From contig OX621242.1 of the NCBI GenBank assembly GCA_951640165.1, positions 10,037,501-10,101,500 on the forward strand: a stretch of 64,000 nt of DNA, written 5' to 3'. Below, piece by piece: positions 10,330 through 21,425 of the stretch. The notes under the pieces were generated by a model. The model was not told the origin of the DNA and searched no databases. It saw nothing but the letters and a program-made list of their open reading frames with translations. Both the position numbers and the translations under genes were made by a program. Origin of the DNA: Pseudoips prasinana (lineage: Eukaryota > Arthropoda > Insecta > Lepidoptera > Nolidae). How positions within the stretch are numbered: position 1 is the stretch's first letter; each line of letters opens with the position of its first letter.

Positions 10330-12315
10330 GGTTTTTTTTTTTTTTTTTTTTTATTTATTATCAAAAACATATTACATTTCAGAATATTTAAATACCTATA
10401 GTGTCACTTAAACCTCTTGGGTTTGAGCGTGACACTTCCCAATATGGGTCAATCTAATATCAATAAGTAACTATATAATAAGTATAAACAAATGCCTAAT
10501 TTTATGAGAACACTTATACGAGAACACCATGCTTTACAATTTACAAAATTAATAAAAAATACACTTAATACAGATTAGGTTCTTATACATATTAATACCT
10601 ACAGTGACTTAAAATGTTGTTTTAATTTAAATTTTACATTGTTCATATTAATATGGTCGATAACGGAGGTAGGTATTCATTAATTAGCCGTGGAATCAGG
10701 TAGGCCGTAGTCCGTTCGCCGTAAAAATTATTTGCTGGTGCAATAACTAGTTTGCCCCGCGCGACTCGTCGTGTGTATGATGATCTATCTTGTGCTGTAA
10801 CTGCATGTTAAAGAATTGTTCTTTTAACAAGTTATATTTAACTTTAATATGTACTGGAAGAGAGTCACAATATTTAAAAATTTCGGTATCATCTGTGAGT
10901 TGACTTTTAACATTAGGTGGAATTATTAATTTTAGAATTCTAAGTTGTAGATTATAAATAGAATCTAAGTATGTTTTATACGTCCTACCATAGCTAGATA
11001 GACCGTATGACACTATTGAGTCACAAAACGCATTATAAAGAAGTAATCTGGTTTTGAAGGGAAGGCGGTTTTTTATTACATATATTTTGGCCAGAATCGC
11101 GCGTAATTTATCACATGTTCGTTGAATGTGCGGGCCCCAGTTAAATTTATCATCTATCAATAATCCTAGGTATAGGTGGGTGTTAACTTTATCTATTGTT
11201 GGACATTTAGAGTCACATGGTATAGATTTGTGTAGACAATTATGTGTATGGGCAAATATTTTGGGTGCAAAGATATCACATTAGAGGTAGGGTGATTTTA
11301 TGTGCATCACCTTGGTTTTTTGTGCATTTAATACAAGTCCTGCATCGTGACACCATCTACTTAACATGTCAAAGTCTTTTTGAAGTAGTGATGCCATCGT
11401 TTTTGGGTCTTTCCCTGTAATTAGGATGCATGTGTCATCCGCGAATTGAAAAGAAGTGCAGCTTTTAAGCGCCTTTGCCATATTGTTTACATAGGCTAAG
11501 AAGTGTAACGGTCCACATACCGATCCCTGCGCTGTACCGTGAGTAACATAAAAGGTATCACTAAGGCTTTCAGAAATCTTAACCCGGTATTTCCTATTAT
11601 TTAAGTAGTCAGCACACCAACCGTATACAGGACCCCTAAGACCTGATTGTTCTAGCTTTTTTAGCAATTTATTATGATCTAAAGTATCAAATGCGCGTGA
11701 AAAATCAATGAATAGAGCCAGCACATGGTTTTTTTTCTCGAGAGCAGTATTTATGTAGTCTGTGTAGTTTGAGAGAAGTGATGTGGTACTTTTGTTTTTT
11801 TGAAAACCGTACTGGGACTCACAAATAATTGAATTATTACTATAAAACGTACGAATTTGGTTGCAGATAAATTTTTCTACTATTTTGTCAATCGATGATA
11901 ACAAAGTGATAGGTCGGTAATTTTTTTCATCGTCATTTTTGCCTTTTTTGAAAACTGGTCGTATGCATCCCAGTTTAAGATCATTTGGATATTTTCCCGT
12001 GCAAATGCTGATGTTTATGAGATGGGCTATAGCAGACGATATGTTTTTGCTAATTGCTTGTATATCCTTCACGCTGATTTTATCCAATCCAGGGGCCTTT
12101 TTACTATTTAGTGAATTAATAATTTTTTGCACATTTTCTGGCGTAGCCTTCTGAAACCTGATACTTACATTGGTAGGATTACTTAAGTTACTAGTGAAAA
12201 GTGGTAACTTACAATTAGGTACAATTGCTTTAACAGAGCTATCAAAGCTACAGGCAAATCGATTTGATAGTTGATAGGCGGATAGGTTGTGAGAGTTAAA
12301 GGCTAAATCCAACTA
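10330..12315 (-). mobile_element. 5'-truncated Jockey/CR1-group LINE
   Basis: A minus-strand non-LTR retrotransposon. The 3' end is marked by a T run on the plus strand (10332-10352), i.e. its poly(A) tail, followed upstream by about 390 bp of 3' untranslated region and the reverse transcriptase gene. The endonuclease and any ORF1 are missing; coding similarity stops close to 12312, where I put the 5' truncation. I did not find a clear target duplication, so the right edge is approximate. Confidence 0.8.
10747..12312 (-). pseudogene. Non-LTR reverse transcriptase, C-terminal part, one stop
   Basis: Would copy the element RNA into DNA at a nicked target. The first 343 codons hold the reverse transcriptase core: APGLDKIS (about residues 73-80), YGFQKNKST (168-176), FIDFSRAFDTLDH with the first catalytic Asp (201-213), GTAQGSVCGPL (259-269) and FADD with the catalytic pair (290-293). 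An in-frame TAA at 11281-11283 interrupts it; reading on in the same frame gives CDIFAPK and then the thumb/C-terminal part (YLGLLIDDKFNWGPHIQ to HTHDESRGAN), ending at 10747. The usual GVPQGS is changed to GTAQGS and the following residues also depart from consensus. The first codon shown is TTG after an in-frame TAG and is not a real start. Dead copy; clade (Jockey, CR1 or Daphne-like) is a judgement from motifs. Confidence 0.85.
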
Positions 12316-13207
12316 TTGTTCTACATACCTCTATAAGCGGGTTTTATTTGATATAGTAGTAAAATGGAATTGTGGAATCTGTTCCTTTTGAGATAAGAGG
12401 CATCCATGAAACATTTAAAATTATTATATCTTTGTTTTATGCAAATATTCGCTATGTGAAGCGTAAATCTAATCTTAAAATGGGAAATGAGAAAATATTT
12501 CTAGAGAACAAAGCCGATAGATATCACCTATATCCTTCGGAAGGGTGTTAGCAATGGAATCGTAAATATGATCTTCCAGTGCGTATCGTTAGTATCTTCA
12601 CGCAGAGCACCTACCATGGTTTGTTAGAGGGTGCTGGTTCAAAAAATCTAAATTCGCCGGACGAATAAATTTATGATGTAAGTATATATATATCCTTGAA
12701 AGCATACTCTTGATAGTTTTTGAAAATAATCTTTTATATTTTAATTCTTTGTCTACTATACTTATACTTATTTATATCACATGATTTTGGTAATATTCTG
12801 TATAATGCCAAATAATATACCTACGTATAAATTGCTCCTTGTCGAATTTCACCTACGGCAGCAATTTTCACGAGAACTAGACAACTATGGAGAATATATT
12901 TTAATCAACTGCATTGTGCGTAAGCAAATATAGGTGCACTATCTATTCACTCACACATTCTTATAATTTGTTTGGTCGGCTAACCGTCACGGCCATAAAA
13001 TGGTCAGGTATATGCCTTTACGTACCTATACTCTGAGGCTCGGGCGTCAACCGCCAGAGTGGCTGTTACTGGGTGTTCTTAACAGAAAATCTTATGACCT
13101 GGAATTTGACCTCAGACCTCATTCAAAATAGTGAAAATCTTGTTACCGCTACAGGAATCAGTTAAAAATAATGTATTAGGCTGATTTAATTTTTTTCAAT
13201 AAGTTTG
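12316..13207. other. No recognisable feature
   Basis: AT-rich. No motif or coding frame recognised. Confidence 0.5.
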
Positions 13208-13215
13208 AGTTCTAA

Positions 13216-13512
13216 CCTCCCATTCAAACTAAAAATAAGAGCTGTAGCTTTTGACACCTAATCAGAATTGGTCGATTAATCGTTTCTTCAACAAATAATA
13301 AGCTTTCTAGAATGTCAATTACATAATTGTCACAAATAGAGTGCTATATTAATGAGTTTTCATGCAAAACTTCCGTTTGAAACTAAAAATAAGAGTTGTA
13401 GCTTTTCAAACCTGGTCAGAATTGGTCGGTTCATAATTTCTTCAACAGCCAAGAAGCTTCCTAATATGTCAGTTTCATAAGTGACACAAATAGAGTGCCA
13501 TATCTGCATGAG
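13216..13512. repeat. Two tandem units of about 150 bp
   Basis: AAACTAAAAATAAGAGCTGT, CAGAATTGGTCG, TTTCTTCAACA, and CACAAATAGAGTGC occur in the same order from 13218 and again from about 13368. The units differ at roughly a fifth of positions, so the duplication is old. Confidence 0.75.
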
Positions 13513-14084
13513 GGCAATATAAAACGTGCTCCGACGGTTATTACGTTAAATATTACCACAATGCACTATGACGCGGTTAGATTTTTATGCTCCAGTGCAT
13601 TCTGAAGTGCAAGTTAAATTGAGTTTATACAAGTGTTCCTGCTGTAAGTTGATTTGTATCGAAGTTTTATATCATCTTAAATGGATAGTTGTTATGGGTA
13701 CGCTGAATTGTAATCTTATTTATGCAAAAGAGTTCAAGTTTCTATAATAAATTAGATCAAATTATGAGGGAAACGTCGAGTCGCAGCAATAGTTAGGTTA
13801 GGCTATTCATTATTTTATATTGATTTATGGCTTCTAAATATATTGTAATATTAATATATTTTTAGATAAATTTATGTGAATATAATGGCATCTTCTCGTG
13901 ACTTTATAATATCAACCGAAAGTTAATACGATAACTAATATTGAGTACAACCAATTCATGGATAGTAAAAATCATCTATATTTAAACCTTGACATAAGTT
14001 TGACAATAACTTAGCTAGCTAAATCATAAATTTAATGTTATATCTAAATTTAATCATACACTCCGTGTACTTAATTACTATATG
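13513..14084. other. No recognisable feature
   Basis: AT-rich; nothing recognised. Confidence 0.5.
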
Positions 14085-14222
14085 TACCTAGAAATAATTA
14101 ATCTTACTTAATTACTACAAATCTTACTTAACTACTATAATACTACAAACATGTTTTGACTATTTGCTTGTAAATAGTCAGCTTTTTTAAAGTCTACCTG
14201 AATAAAATCCTTTTTTATTTAT
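14085..14222 (+). mobile_element. LINE 3' end, family R
   Basis: Plus-strand copy: ACATGTTTTGACTATTTGC, AAAGTCTACCTGAATAAAAT (polyadenylation signal), then TTTATTTATTTA tail. Orientation is opposite to the other family R copies, confirming that the TTTA run is the true 3' end. Confidence 0.6.
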
Positions 14223-14439
14223 TTATCTTATAGATGAATTTGGTGTAGTTTTCAGATGGATTCGAACATTCTGCTAGAATATAGACATAATGTAATACAA
14301 TTTAGACGTAAATTAATCCTTCAGAGTTCCTTTCAGTGAACGATTAAGCTGATATGAGTACATGGCTTTACTACATATTCTTTAATCATTGGAATTAATA
14401 TATGGACAATGGTGTGGGTTCTATAGTGGTCAATTTAGA

Positions 14440-14443
14440 TTAA
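14440..14443. repeat. TTAA target site, left
   Basis: TTAA directly outside CACTAGAGTACACGC, the left terminal repeat of the piggyBac element. Confidence 0.85.
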
Positions 14444-14904
14444 CACTAGAGTACACGCGTGGCCTTTTATAGTAGACCAGGGTAACTCTTTTTGCGATAA
14501 CTTGCGAGTTTAGCGCGCTATAAGCTAGTGATATCAGGTAAGACTCGTCTGGTATATTTGTCATAACCTCAGTACCTCAGAGTCAACCCAGCACGTACGT
14601 ACTCACATGTAATTTAGGGCCAAAACTCTGGGCCTACTTGTAGTCTACTAGTACTAGTAGTCCGCGCGTGTATTGGTGTATCAAATTCAGGTATGTAACT
14701 TTTGGTGTATTATATTTATAACGATATAGTTTATTCTCTACGTTTTATTAAGAAATTTATATGTATGTATTATATTTATATAGTAAGTTATGATTATTTA
14801 TATATTGGTGTCAAATTCTAAAAGGTATATTTTGTCGTATTTTAGTATTTTTTTCAGATTTATATATCTGATTACACAGATAATTCACAAAGGTGGTGCT
14901 AGAT

Positions 14905-15225
14905 AATGAAGGTGAAGAAGTAATTGAGAGTGATTATGATGAAGTTCAGTCAGAACCAGACTTGAAGTGCCTAGTTCGCGAAACAGAACTCCGTGAATAT
15001 TAAGATTGAGTGAATCCGGAGGAACATCAGGTTCCACTCTCGCAACTAGCTACTGAAAGGAGCAGCCCAGGGTATAAATCGACGAACGGACTATTTGGCA
15101 CAAAGATGCTCCACCAACGACGCGAATTTGGCCTAAAAACATTAGGAGGAGACCATCAGACCCAAAAAGAGATGCAGCTGGGAATGCTAAAGTAATAACG
15201 TAACTTTTTGCACGATTTGGCCGCT
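14905..15225 (+). pseudogene. piggyBac transposase, N-terminal remnant
   Basis: Starts with an acidic stretch (EGEEVIESDYDEVQSEPD), as is usual for the N-terminus of this family, and later, after frameshifts, gives WHKDAPPTTRIW..NI..RRPSDPKRDAAGNAK. This resembles the conserved W..PP...R..NI......GP region before the catalytic core. Stops and frameshifts interrupt it. The DDD catalytic core is not present. Confidence 0.65.
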
Positions 15226-15318
15226 TTAAGTGTGCCGGGTATCCATTGAAATACTCCCACGACCACTTAAAGTCAGGATAGAAGTACTTTTGGGAGCACG
15301 GTTCAAGCTCCCTAAGAG

Positions 15319-15330
15319 TCTCAGCACCCT
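15319..15330. repeat. 12-bp target duplication, left
   Basis: TCTCAGCACCCT, identical to 16893-16904, and followed on its right by a T-rich run (the LINE poly(A) tail on the minus strand). Confidence 0.9.
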
Positions 15331-16892
15331 TTTTGTTTTTTTTTACGGGACTAGTCCCTCCCTCTTACCCACCACTGCAACTCCTGTAAGCCAGGATCAA
15401 CAGTGGCACACAATGAAATGACACTGAGCGGTGAAGCTCAGGCATGTCCCGGGGAATCGCTTTAACTGTCTTGGATCCCGCAACGAATTTAATCAGAAAC
15501 AGAAAAAAGGAGGAGTTAGAAAATGAATAGTTCCACTTCCCTCCAGAGCAAAGCGGGAGACAGAATGATGTAAAGAGGCTATAGCCTCATAAAATGAGAG
15601 ATTTGCAACTAGAGAAGCCAGCTGCAAAAGCACCGAGGATCAATTTAAGGGTCCTAAGTGAGCTGTTATATTTGATTCCAATAGTAGGTATGGCAAAAAC
15701 GCTTAAACGCACGGAAGTTGTTCCTTGTTGCTACAAGATCCGTATAATAAACTACTCCAGATATTGGTTGCAAGCTGTTTAACATAATATCACGCTGATT
15801 TTGCCAGAGATCACACTCCCACAGGATGTGGTGAGCAAATTGTTCATATTCGTTACTGGATGTTGAGCACAGACAGATTGGTGAAGATACTAATTTGAAA
15901 CTATACAATTTACTTTTAAAATTGCCGTGTCCGGTAAGAAATTGTGCAACACAATGGTCTATGATTAGCCAAGTTTTATTTAACCGTTCGCGTACGTCCG
16001 GAAAGAACTGGTGCAGATGGCGACCCTTGGTTGACGTATTCCATCTACATTGCCATTCATTTAGTAGTTCGTTATTTAAGTCAGCTATTGGCATAAATAG
16101 CCTGGTTATTTTCGCACGGTCGCGTAATGATACAAAATCATTTTCTAAATTATCGCGCGTAGAATAATAATACATTGCTGCTCGTCTTTGAACTTCAAGA
16201 TCAACCGGTAGTACACCCGCTAGGACAGGTAGGGCCTCTGTGCTCACTGTTCTATAGGCTTTACACAGAAATATCAACGCCAACCTCTGGCTTTGTAGTA
16301 ATTTACGGCGAGCAGCTCCGATAGCCCTATCAGCCCACACAGGCGAGCCGTAGCATATACACCCAAGATAGGTTGCCCCGTAAATGATTTTAAGAGTATT
16401 AAAAGAGACGCCCCAGGTTGCCGTCGATATCCTTGTAAGTGCAAAAAAGTTTCGCTTAGCTTTTTCCCCAACTGATTTAATATGTTCTATAAACGAGAAA
16501 TTCTTTTCTAAAACTAAACCCAAATAACAGGTTGATATTTTGCGTTTTACAGTAACATTATTAAGTTTTACGCCCGGGGGGGATTTTAGTTCACCTTTAA
16601 GAAGGAGTTGGTAGGTTTTATGAGGAGCAAATGTAAGGCGATTTCTTTTACCCCATTCACTTATCATACTTAAGCAAGTTTGAGCCAGATTTTCCAACTC
16701 TCTCCTGGAGTTACCCTGTATAAGTAAGAGGCCATCGTCGGCATATGCTATTAGAGAGCAGCGTGATGGCAAGGGTAATGTCAAGAAGTCATCAAAACCC
16801 AAGTTCCAGAGATACGGCGCGAGCACTGAGCCCTGGGGGCAACCCATGGTTAACGATTTAGTGACTCTGAAGTGACCCTCTCATGACCCTGC
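15331..16892 (-). mobile_element. R1-clade LINE inserted in piggyBac
   Basis: A 1562-bp, 5'-truncated, minus-strand non-LTR element. The T-rich run at 15331-15344 is its poly(A) end, about 320 bp of 3' untranslated region follow, then the reverse transcriptase gene. It is bounded by exact 12-bp direct repeats. Its 3' untranslated region recurs at 35990-36257, which supports family identity. The insertion is younger than the piggyBac element that it splits. Confidence 0.9.
15666..16877 (-). pseudogene. R1-clade reverse transcriptase, truncated but open
   Basis: Open from about 16877 to 15666; the first Met lies at 16847 but the frame continues upstream as HFRVTKSLT, so the Met is not a real start. 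In the 393 residues from that Met: GCPQGSVLAPYLWN (2-15, motif B), YADD (35-38, motif C with two catalytic Asp), the CYLGLVLEKN segment (107-116), thumb, and near the C-terminus a Cys/His group (C325, C327, H340, C345) like the nucleic-acid-binding motif after the reverse transcriptase in R1, TRAS and SART elements. The region before motif B, including motif A and the endonuclease, is missing through 5' truncation. Surprisingly, no stop or frameshift has appeared in about 400 codons, so the insertion is fairly recent. Not functional alone. Confidence 0.85.
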
Positions 16893-16904
16893 TCTCAGCA
16901 CCCT
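16893..16904. repeat. 12-bp target duplication, right
   Basis: TCTCAGCACCCT at the 5' end of the R1-clade insertion. Confidence 0.9.
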
Positions 16905-17013
16905 GTTCATGAGGCCAGAATCGGTAGAAAAATATTCTTGCATGACTTGCAATTAATGGATTTGTCCCGATCACCAGGTAGTAGTGTGTCCTGAATCCTA
17001 CAAAAACAAATAA
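16905..17013 (+). pseudogene. piggyBac transposase, cysteine-rich C-terminus
   Basis: Reads VEKYSCMTCN, a stop where a residue is expected, then WICPDHQVVVCPESYKNK and a terminal TAA at 17011. C-x2-C followed by C-x2-H and a last Cys is the zinc-binding tail of piggyBac transposases, which binds the transposon ends. This identifies the element and gives its direction (plus). Confidence 0.75.
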
Positions 17014-17299
17014 AATAGGAATAAAGTTTTGTTTTAAATTACGAAAAAACGTTTATGTCAGAAGTGCCATTTTTGAACCTTTTTATTTTATATTTATTAA
17101 TTGTTGAATCTTAGTAATTTCTTAATAATTAATTTAAAATTATCGGTTGTAAAACTAAGTAAAATAAATACCTTTTCAATCCCAATTGTCGTTTGATCAG
17201 ATAATTAGGAAATAATAAATATTTACCTTTTTAAACTGGCCTACTATAGTAGGCTACGCGTGTACTCGAGTCAGAAATACGGGTGCGTGTACCGTAGTG

Positions 17300-17303
17300 T
17301 TAA
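17300..17303. repeat. TTAA target site, right
   Basis: TTAA directly outside the right terminal repeat of the piggyBac element. Confidence 0.85.
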
Positions 17304-17522
17304 GATTATTATATAAAATAAAATAAAAATGGATGCACGATGAAAGTATCAATTTTTTTTTCCGCTTGTATTTAAAATAGGATAGCAGCCTTCATTACCA
17401 CAGATAGATAATATTGCACGGGTATAGACAATTTTAATATATTAACTTAAATTAACCGAGTTAATCAATGTAATTATAATATCTAAAATAATATCTGTTT
17501 TTACTTTACCTGTAACTGTAAT

Positions 17523-17846
17523 AAGTTTGGTTACATGGAGTTAAATTATTATTTTTATTATTTGTTATGATTATTAGCATTTGAACTAAAGCGGGATAAA
17601 ATATTATTTATATCACGGCCCTGTTTGGCAAGATTGAGCTAAAGTTTGATTACATAGAGTTAAATTATTATTTTTATTATTTGTTATGATTATTAGCATT
17701 TGAACCAAAGCGGGATAAAATAAATAAGTTTGATTACATATAGTTACATTATTATTTTTATTATTTGTTATGATTATTAGCATTTGAACCAAAGCGGGAT
17801 AAAATATTATTTATATCACGGCCCTGTTTGGCAAGATTGAGCTAAA
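17523..17846. repeat. Three tandem units, long-short-long
   Basis: Units begin with AGTTTGRTTACATRKAGTTA at 17523, 17642 and 17726. Units 1 and 3 (about 120 bp) end with TATCACGGCCCTGTTTGGCA; unit 2 (84 bp) lacks that block. The units are nearly identical, pointing to recent unequal exchange or slippage. Confidence 0.85.
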
Positions 17847-18516
17847 TTACTAAAAACTAATTGATGTTCTTCAGTTAGATTTTGAAATATGAGGTATTTA
17901 TTTGAACAATATATTCATTAGAATATTATTCTTAATACATATTATATATGTACATATGTACGTAAAGCACTACAACCGAACGGTCCACTTGATATGGGAC
18001 AACAACTACTATAAAGATAAATTTAAAATTAATAAAATATATTTTCTTCCTTGCAATGAATATTATTTTGTCATATTCAAGTCTCAGCTGCAGTTCTTGA
18101 TACTCAGTCGTTAACTAGAAGGGTTTAGTCTGGTTTGACCACCATAACTTTTACGAGAAACCCTCTAATGCTACTTTAAAATTTAAAGACACGGAATGTA
18201 GTAAGCTATGTCTACATCTGTGTGGCTTTGGTAAAAAAAGAGACTGTAGTGTAAATATGAGATATATGTGACTAATTATTGGTAAAGAACGAGTACCACT
18301 AGTTTCTAAATAACTTGATAGGAATTATATGGATTGTCTATGGCCAAGAGTGTGAAACATTTTTGTAATCAATACAATTAGTAAACTAAGCAGAATATTG
18401 GACGTATCGGTCCATTAGATCGTGCTGTTGTGATCAGTTATTGATGATTGTAGTAGATAGCAAAATGCTGGTCTCTTCCTTTTCATCATTTCACGATTGT
18501 GGTTATTATATTAATG
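17847..18516. other. No recognisable feature
   Basis: AT-rich. No motif or coding frame recognised. Confidence 0.5.
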
Positions 18517-18665
18517 TATGAGCAGCGTGGGAAGGCCCCTACAAGATGGACCAATGATATTGTGCACGCAAGACCGCCAATTGTGGAGATCTTTGGGGGA
18601 GGCTTTTGTCCAGCCGCGGACGTCTTTGGGCTAATATTATGTTGATGAAGATGATGAGCTGGAAG
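18517..18665 (+). mobile_element. RTE-type LINE 3' end
   Basis: Reads SVGRP, then QDRQLWRSLGEAFVQPRTSLG and a stop, followed by a degenerate GATGATGA tail. This is the C-terminus of the RTE-type polyprotein with a frameshift in the TRWTND part. Confidence 0.7.
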
Positions 18666-18930
18666 CAGTTGCACTTACAGATAAATATAAGGTAACTATA
18701 ATTTGCTAAGCTATGCGAGACTTGGGTAACATTATAAATCATTTTATTGTTTGCAATTAACTTTTATGGCAAATTACACACTTAACAAAGTAAAAGAAAG
18801 TTCGACCATTAGCTTACCTAGATCGAAGTGGTTCGGACGGTGCGTAAATGGCAATACTAATGTAGTACTAATACCAACCCATATAGTTCCAAACAGCTAC
18901 AATTGTAATGACTGTAGGGCCTATAGTTAG

Positions 18931-19073
18931 GCACAGGCGCCAGCATATCAAGCTACCCCAATCAGTACCAAATTTCCCCAATTGAAAGTGAACCTTATAC
19001 TTTAGTGATAAAGTTGAAAATCTATAAAATAATTTTGACAGATTGGGGTAGCTGGATGTGCTGGCGTCTGTGC
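18931..19073. mobile_element. 141-bp inverted-repeat element (MITE family M1), diverged copy
   Basis: Terminal inverted repeats of about 40 bp: GCACAGGCGCCAGCATATC at the left and, reversed, GCACAGACGCCAGCACATCC at the right, then GCTACCCCAATC. The centre (AGTGAACCTTATACTTTAG, AAAATCTATAAAA) matches the copies at 51.0, 51.6 and 51.9 kb. It is in the same direction as the 51.6-kb copy. Confidence 0.85.
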
Positions 19074-20597
19074 TACAGTGTAGGACATCAGAAGAACTCG
19101 CTCCGATGTCATAGAAAAATTTAGCTATCATAATGTAGGATTCTAAACTTCTCAGTCTTCATTACCTTATGAGTTTCATCTATATAAAGATTAAACTCCG
19201 TAAGTACTCTACGACTATATATACCTACCTACTATTCTATAGGTGGGCGGGATTACTTAGGGGTGTCCCGTTTCTAATGCCCCGGGGACTATATTATGGA
19301 AGCTTAGACAAATGCATCTTGCATTATCTTAAAGAAAAAGGTGTAGTAAAATATTAACGCGTCTTATGGGGCTCGACCTTTGCACCGAGACGGCTACTTA
19401 CATAATGTTTTTTTTAGTAGTAAAGTAAGTGATATTACTAAGGATTAAGGAGAATAACTTTGAATAACTTTCATTGAATTGCGTAAATTAGTGTTTAGAC
19501 CTAAAAACGATACTTGGAAACGAAATAATAATTAAAGTTTTTTAGAAGATTTGATACTCTAGTTAAGTAATCATTGCGCAATCGTTATTAGATTAGTTTT
19601 ACGCTAGATAGATTGATGACAAAATGTTAATAATTTAAAAGTGATTTTGTTCATTGATTTGAAAACTAAAAGAATTTTTCAGACGAAGTGTCTTCGTTTA
19701 TGGGGCTCTAGTGACCTAACACGTTAAATCTAGGTAGCGCTGAACAGTAGTAACATTTAACAGAGGAAAACATCATAAAGTACACTCCACACAATGGTAC
19801 TCTATGTTAACTTTATGGACCTGAGTTTCAGTTAGTAAGCTTGCCAGACTTATTCGGCGGGGAGACTGGAAGGGTCTGCAATACATGAGTATCGCTAAAT
19901 GCGTCACAGGTAATCGATCGATTCATTAACCGTTCGATAGTATGAACGTTCGAATAATGTCTAAAACATTAGATTTTTAGTGTTTGATCAGTTGATATTC
20001 CATTTGGACTAGTACACTCGTTTAGTTTTGTTTTTTTTTTGTAAAATTATGTTATAAGAAAGTAATACAATATATAAATTCGAAAATAACCATTTCTTAT
20101 CCAAAATAACCTCTTAGTTTCAGAACTTTTTACAATATATTATTGTAAAAAGCCTTCATGTTTCACATTCTGGGTCGTCTGGTTAGCCACTTTGAAATTG
20201 TTATGTGGTAAAAAGGAACATGGGTAGGTAAAACTCTACAACTTACAGCTAACCAATTCTAAGTAAACCCAGCAAATTCTTGTCATCCACTAAATCGTAT
20301 GGCAGCCAAAGTTAGTGCACTAGACATAGCGTAGAGGACTTGGAAGCCACAAATTGCTCAGAACTTACCTTAGTTCGGTGACTGACAAGAACTTTGTCGC
20401 AGTTTACTTAAGACTTTAATGAATACCTACACTGTCTCAGTCACCTCACCATCAGACTTGGTCAAATGGTTCGGAAAGTACAAGACAACACATTTATAAG
20501 GCTTTTCTCAACTCTCTTTGTACTGTTCAATTTTATGTTATAAAGTTATATAATCATGAGTTAATATTGAATGGCAATAAAATTTCACTAATTGTCG
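19074..20597. other. No recognisable feature
   Basis: AT-rich, no repeat or gene recognised in this 1.5-kb stretch. Confidence 0.45.
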
Positions 20598-20726
20598 TTA
20601 TCCATTGATGTGTTCAATGATTACACTACCGCCAGATAAAAGTTCTTCTATGCTATTTGCAGTGTCAAATAACTCTCCAGGTTTCAAGCTCATTTTGCAT
20701 TCTCTTCCATGATCTTCCGCATGGCT
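20598..20726 (-). other. Short protein-like open frame
   Basis: Minus strand: SHAEDHGRECK then MSLKPGELFDTANSIEELL followed by SGGSVIIEHING and a stop. The composition (many Glu, Gly, Asp) is unlike chance frames in this AT-rich window, and an AG lies just upstream after a T-rich run, so it could be a terminal exon or a piece of a retro-copied gene. I do not recognise the protein. No polyadenylation signal is evident directly downstream. Confidence 0.25.
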
Positions 20727-20894
20727 TTAGGACTTCATAAAAAAATTACTACTTAACAAAAAGTTGTAATTTTTCACTACTCATTAGACATAATAATAAC
20801 AGTGTGTGTAGCTTAATCTTAACTACAGCGGCCAACATCAACGACTAGTAATCTATTCAATAACTAATACCTATATAGTGCACAAGTACGTTGT

Positions 20895-21000
20895 ATGAGC
20901 CGGACCTCGAGGATATTATATTCCATTGCATGTTAGAAAAGCGAAATCTTGTGAAATCTTAGATGAGCTGGCAAGAATAGGGTATTATGTGTTATGGTAG
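20895..21000 (+). mobile_element. Possible LINE C-terminal remnant
   Basis: DLEDIIFHCMLEKRN, then in another frame ILDELARIGYYVLW. The H-x-C spacing and order resemble the C-terminal end of some non-LTR reverse transcriptase proteins. Short and frameshifted; tentative. Confidence 0.3.
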
Positions 21001-21425
21001 ATTAGGTTAAAATTATGAAATAACAGAAATAGGACTTATGACATTAAAAAAAGAGTACAAAATCTGGAAAATAAATCTTTTTTTTTTAGTTTTTTGCCTA
21101 AACCTAGTGGCGAAAATACTCTTCTTTGCTCGTTTCTAACTTTTCGAACAATTGACCGGTACCTGTGGTAATCATACGACCTCCGGATAGTTTACTGTTC
21201 GAAGCTTAAGGTCATCTATGTTAGAGAATTAATAAAACTATGTTCGTAGCAATTTGCAATAAGTTTATTACATACAAAACTTGTGGCAAAAATCAACCAA
21301 GTATCTCGCACCCCATACGCTACATTGACATTAAAAACTGGACAGTATAATATAAAGCTCAAATAAACAAATCTAGCTATGAAATACACATCAATATATA
21401 ACATTTTCACGTCAGTTACATAATA
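21001..21425. other. No recognisable feature
   Basis: AT-rich. No motif or coding frame recognised. Confidence 0.5.

Larger units (their letters stand above)
14444..17299 (+). mobile_element. piggyBac-like transposon, internally deleted and interrupted
   Basis: Ends are CACTAGAGTACACGC on the left and, reversed, CACTACGGTACACGC on the right, each flanked by TTAA, the duplication used only by piggyBac-type transposases. A second block, GAGTACACGCG, lies inside the right end near 17258-17268 as a subterminal repeat. Between the ends are an N-terminal and a C-terminal piece of transposase in the plus direction. Removing the inserted LINE (15331-16892 plus one 12-bp duplication) leaves about 1.28 kb, too short for a full transposase gene of about 1.7 kb, so the middle had been lost already. 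Non-autonomous. Confidence 0.9.

Noticed and set aside
16274..16471. 65-codon minus-strand frame inside the R1-clade reverse transcriptase
   Set aside because: Out of register with the real frame (15666-16877), so a shadow.
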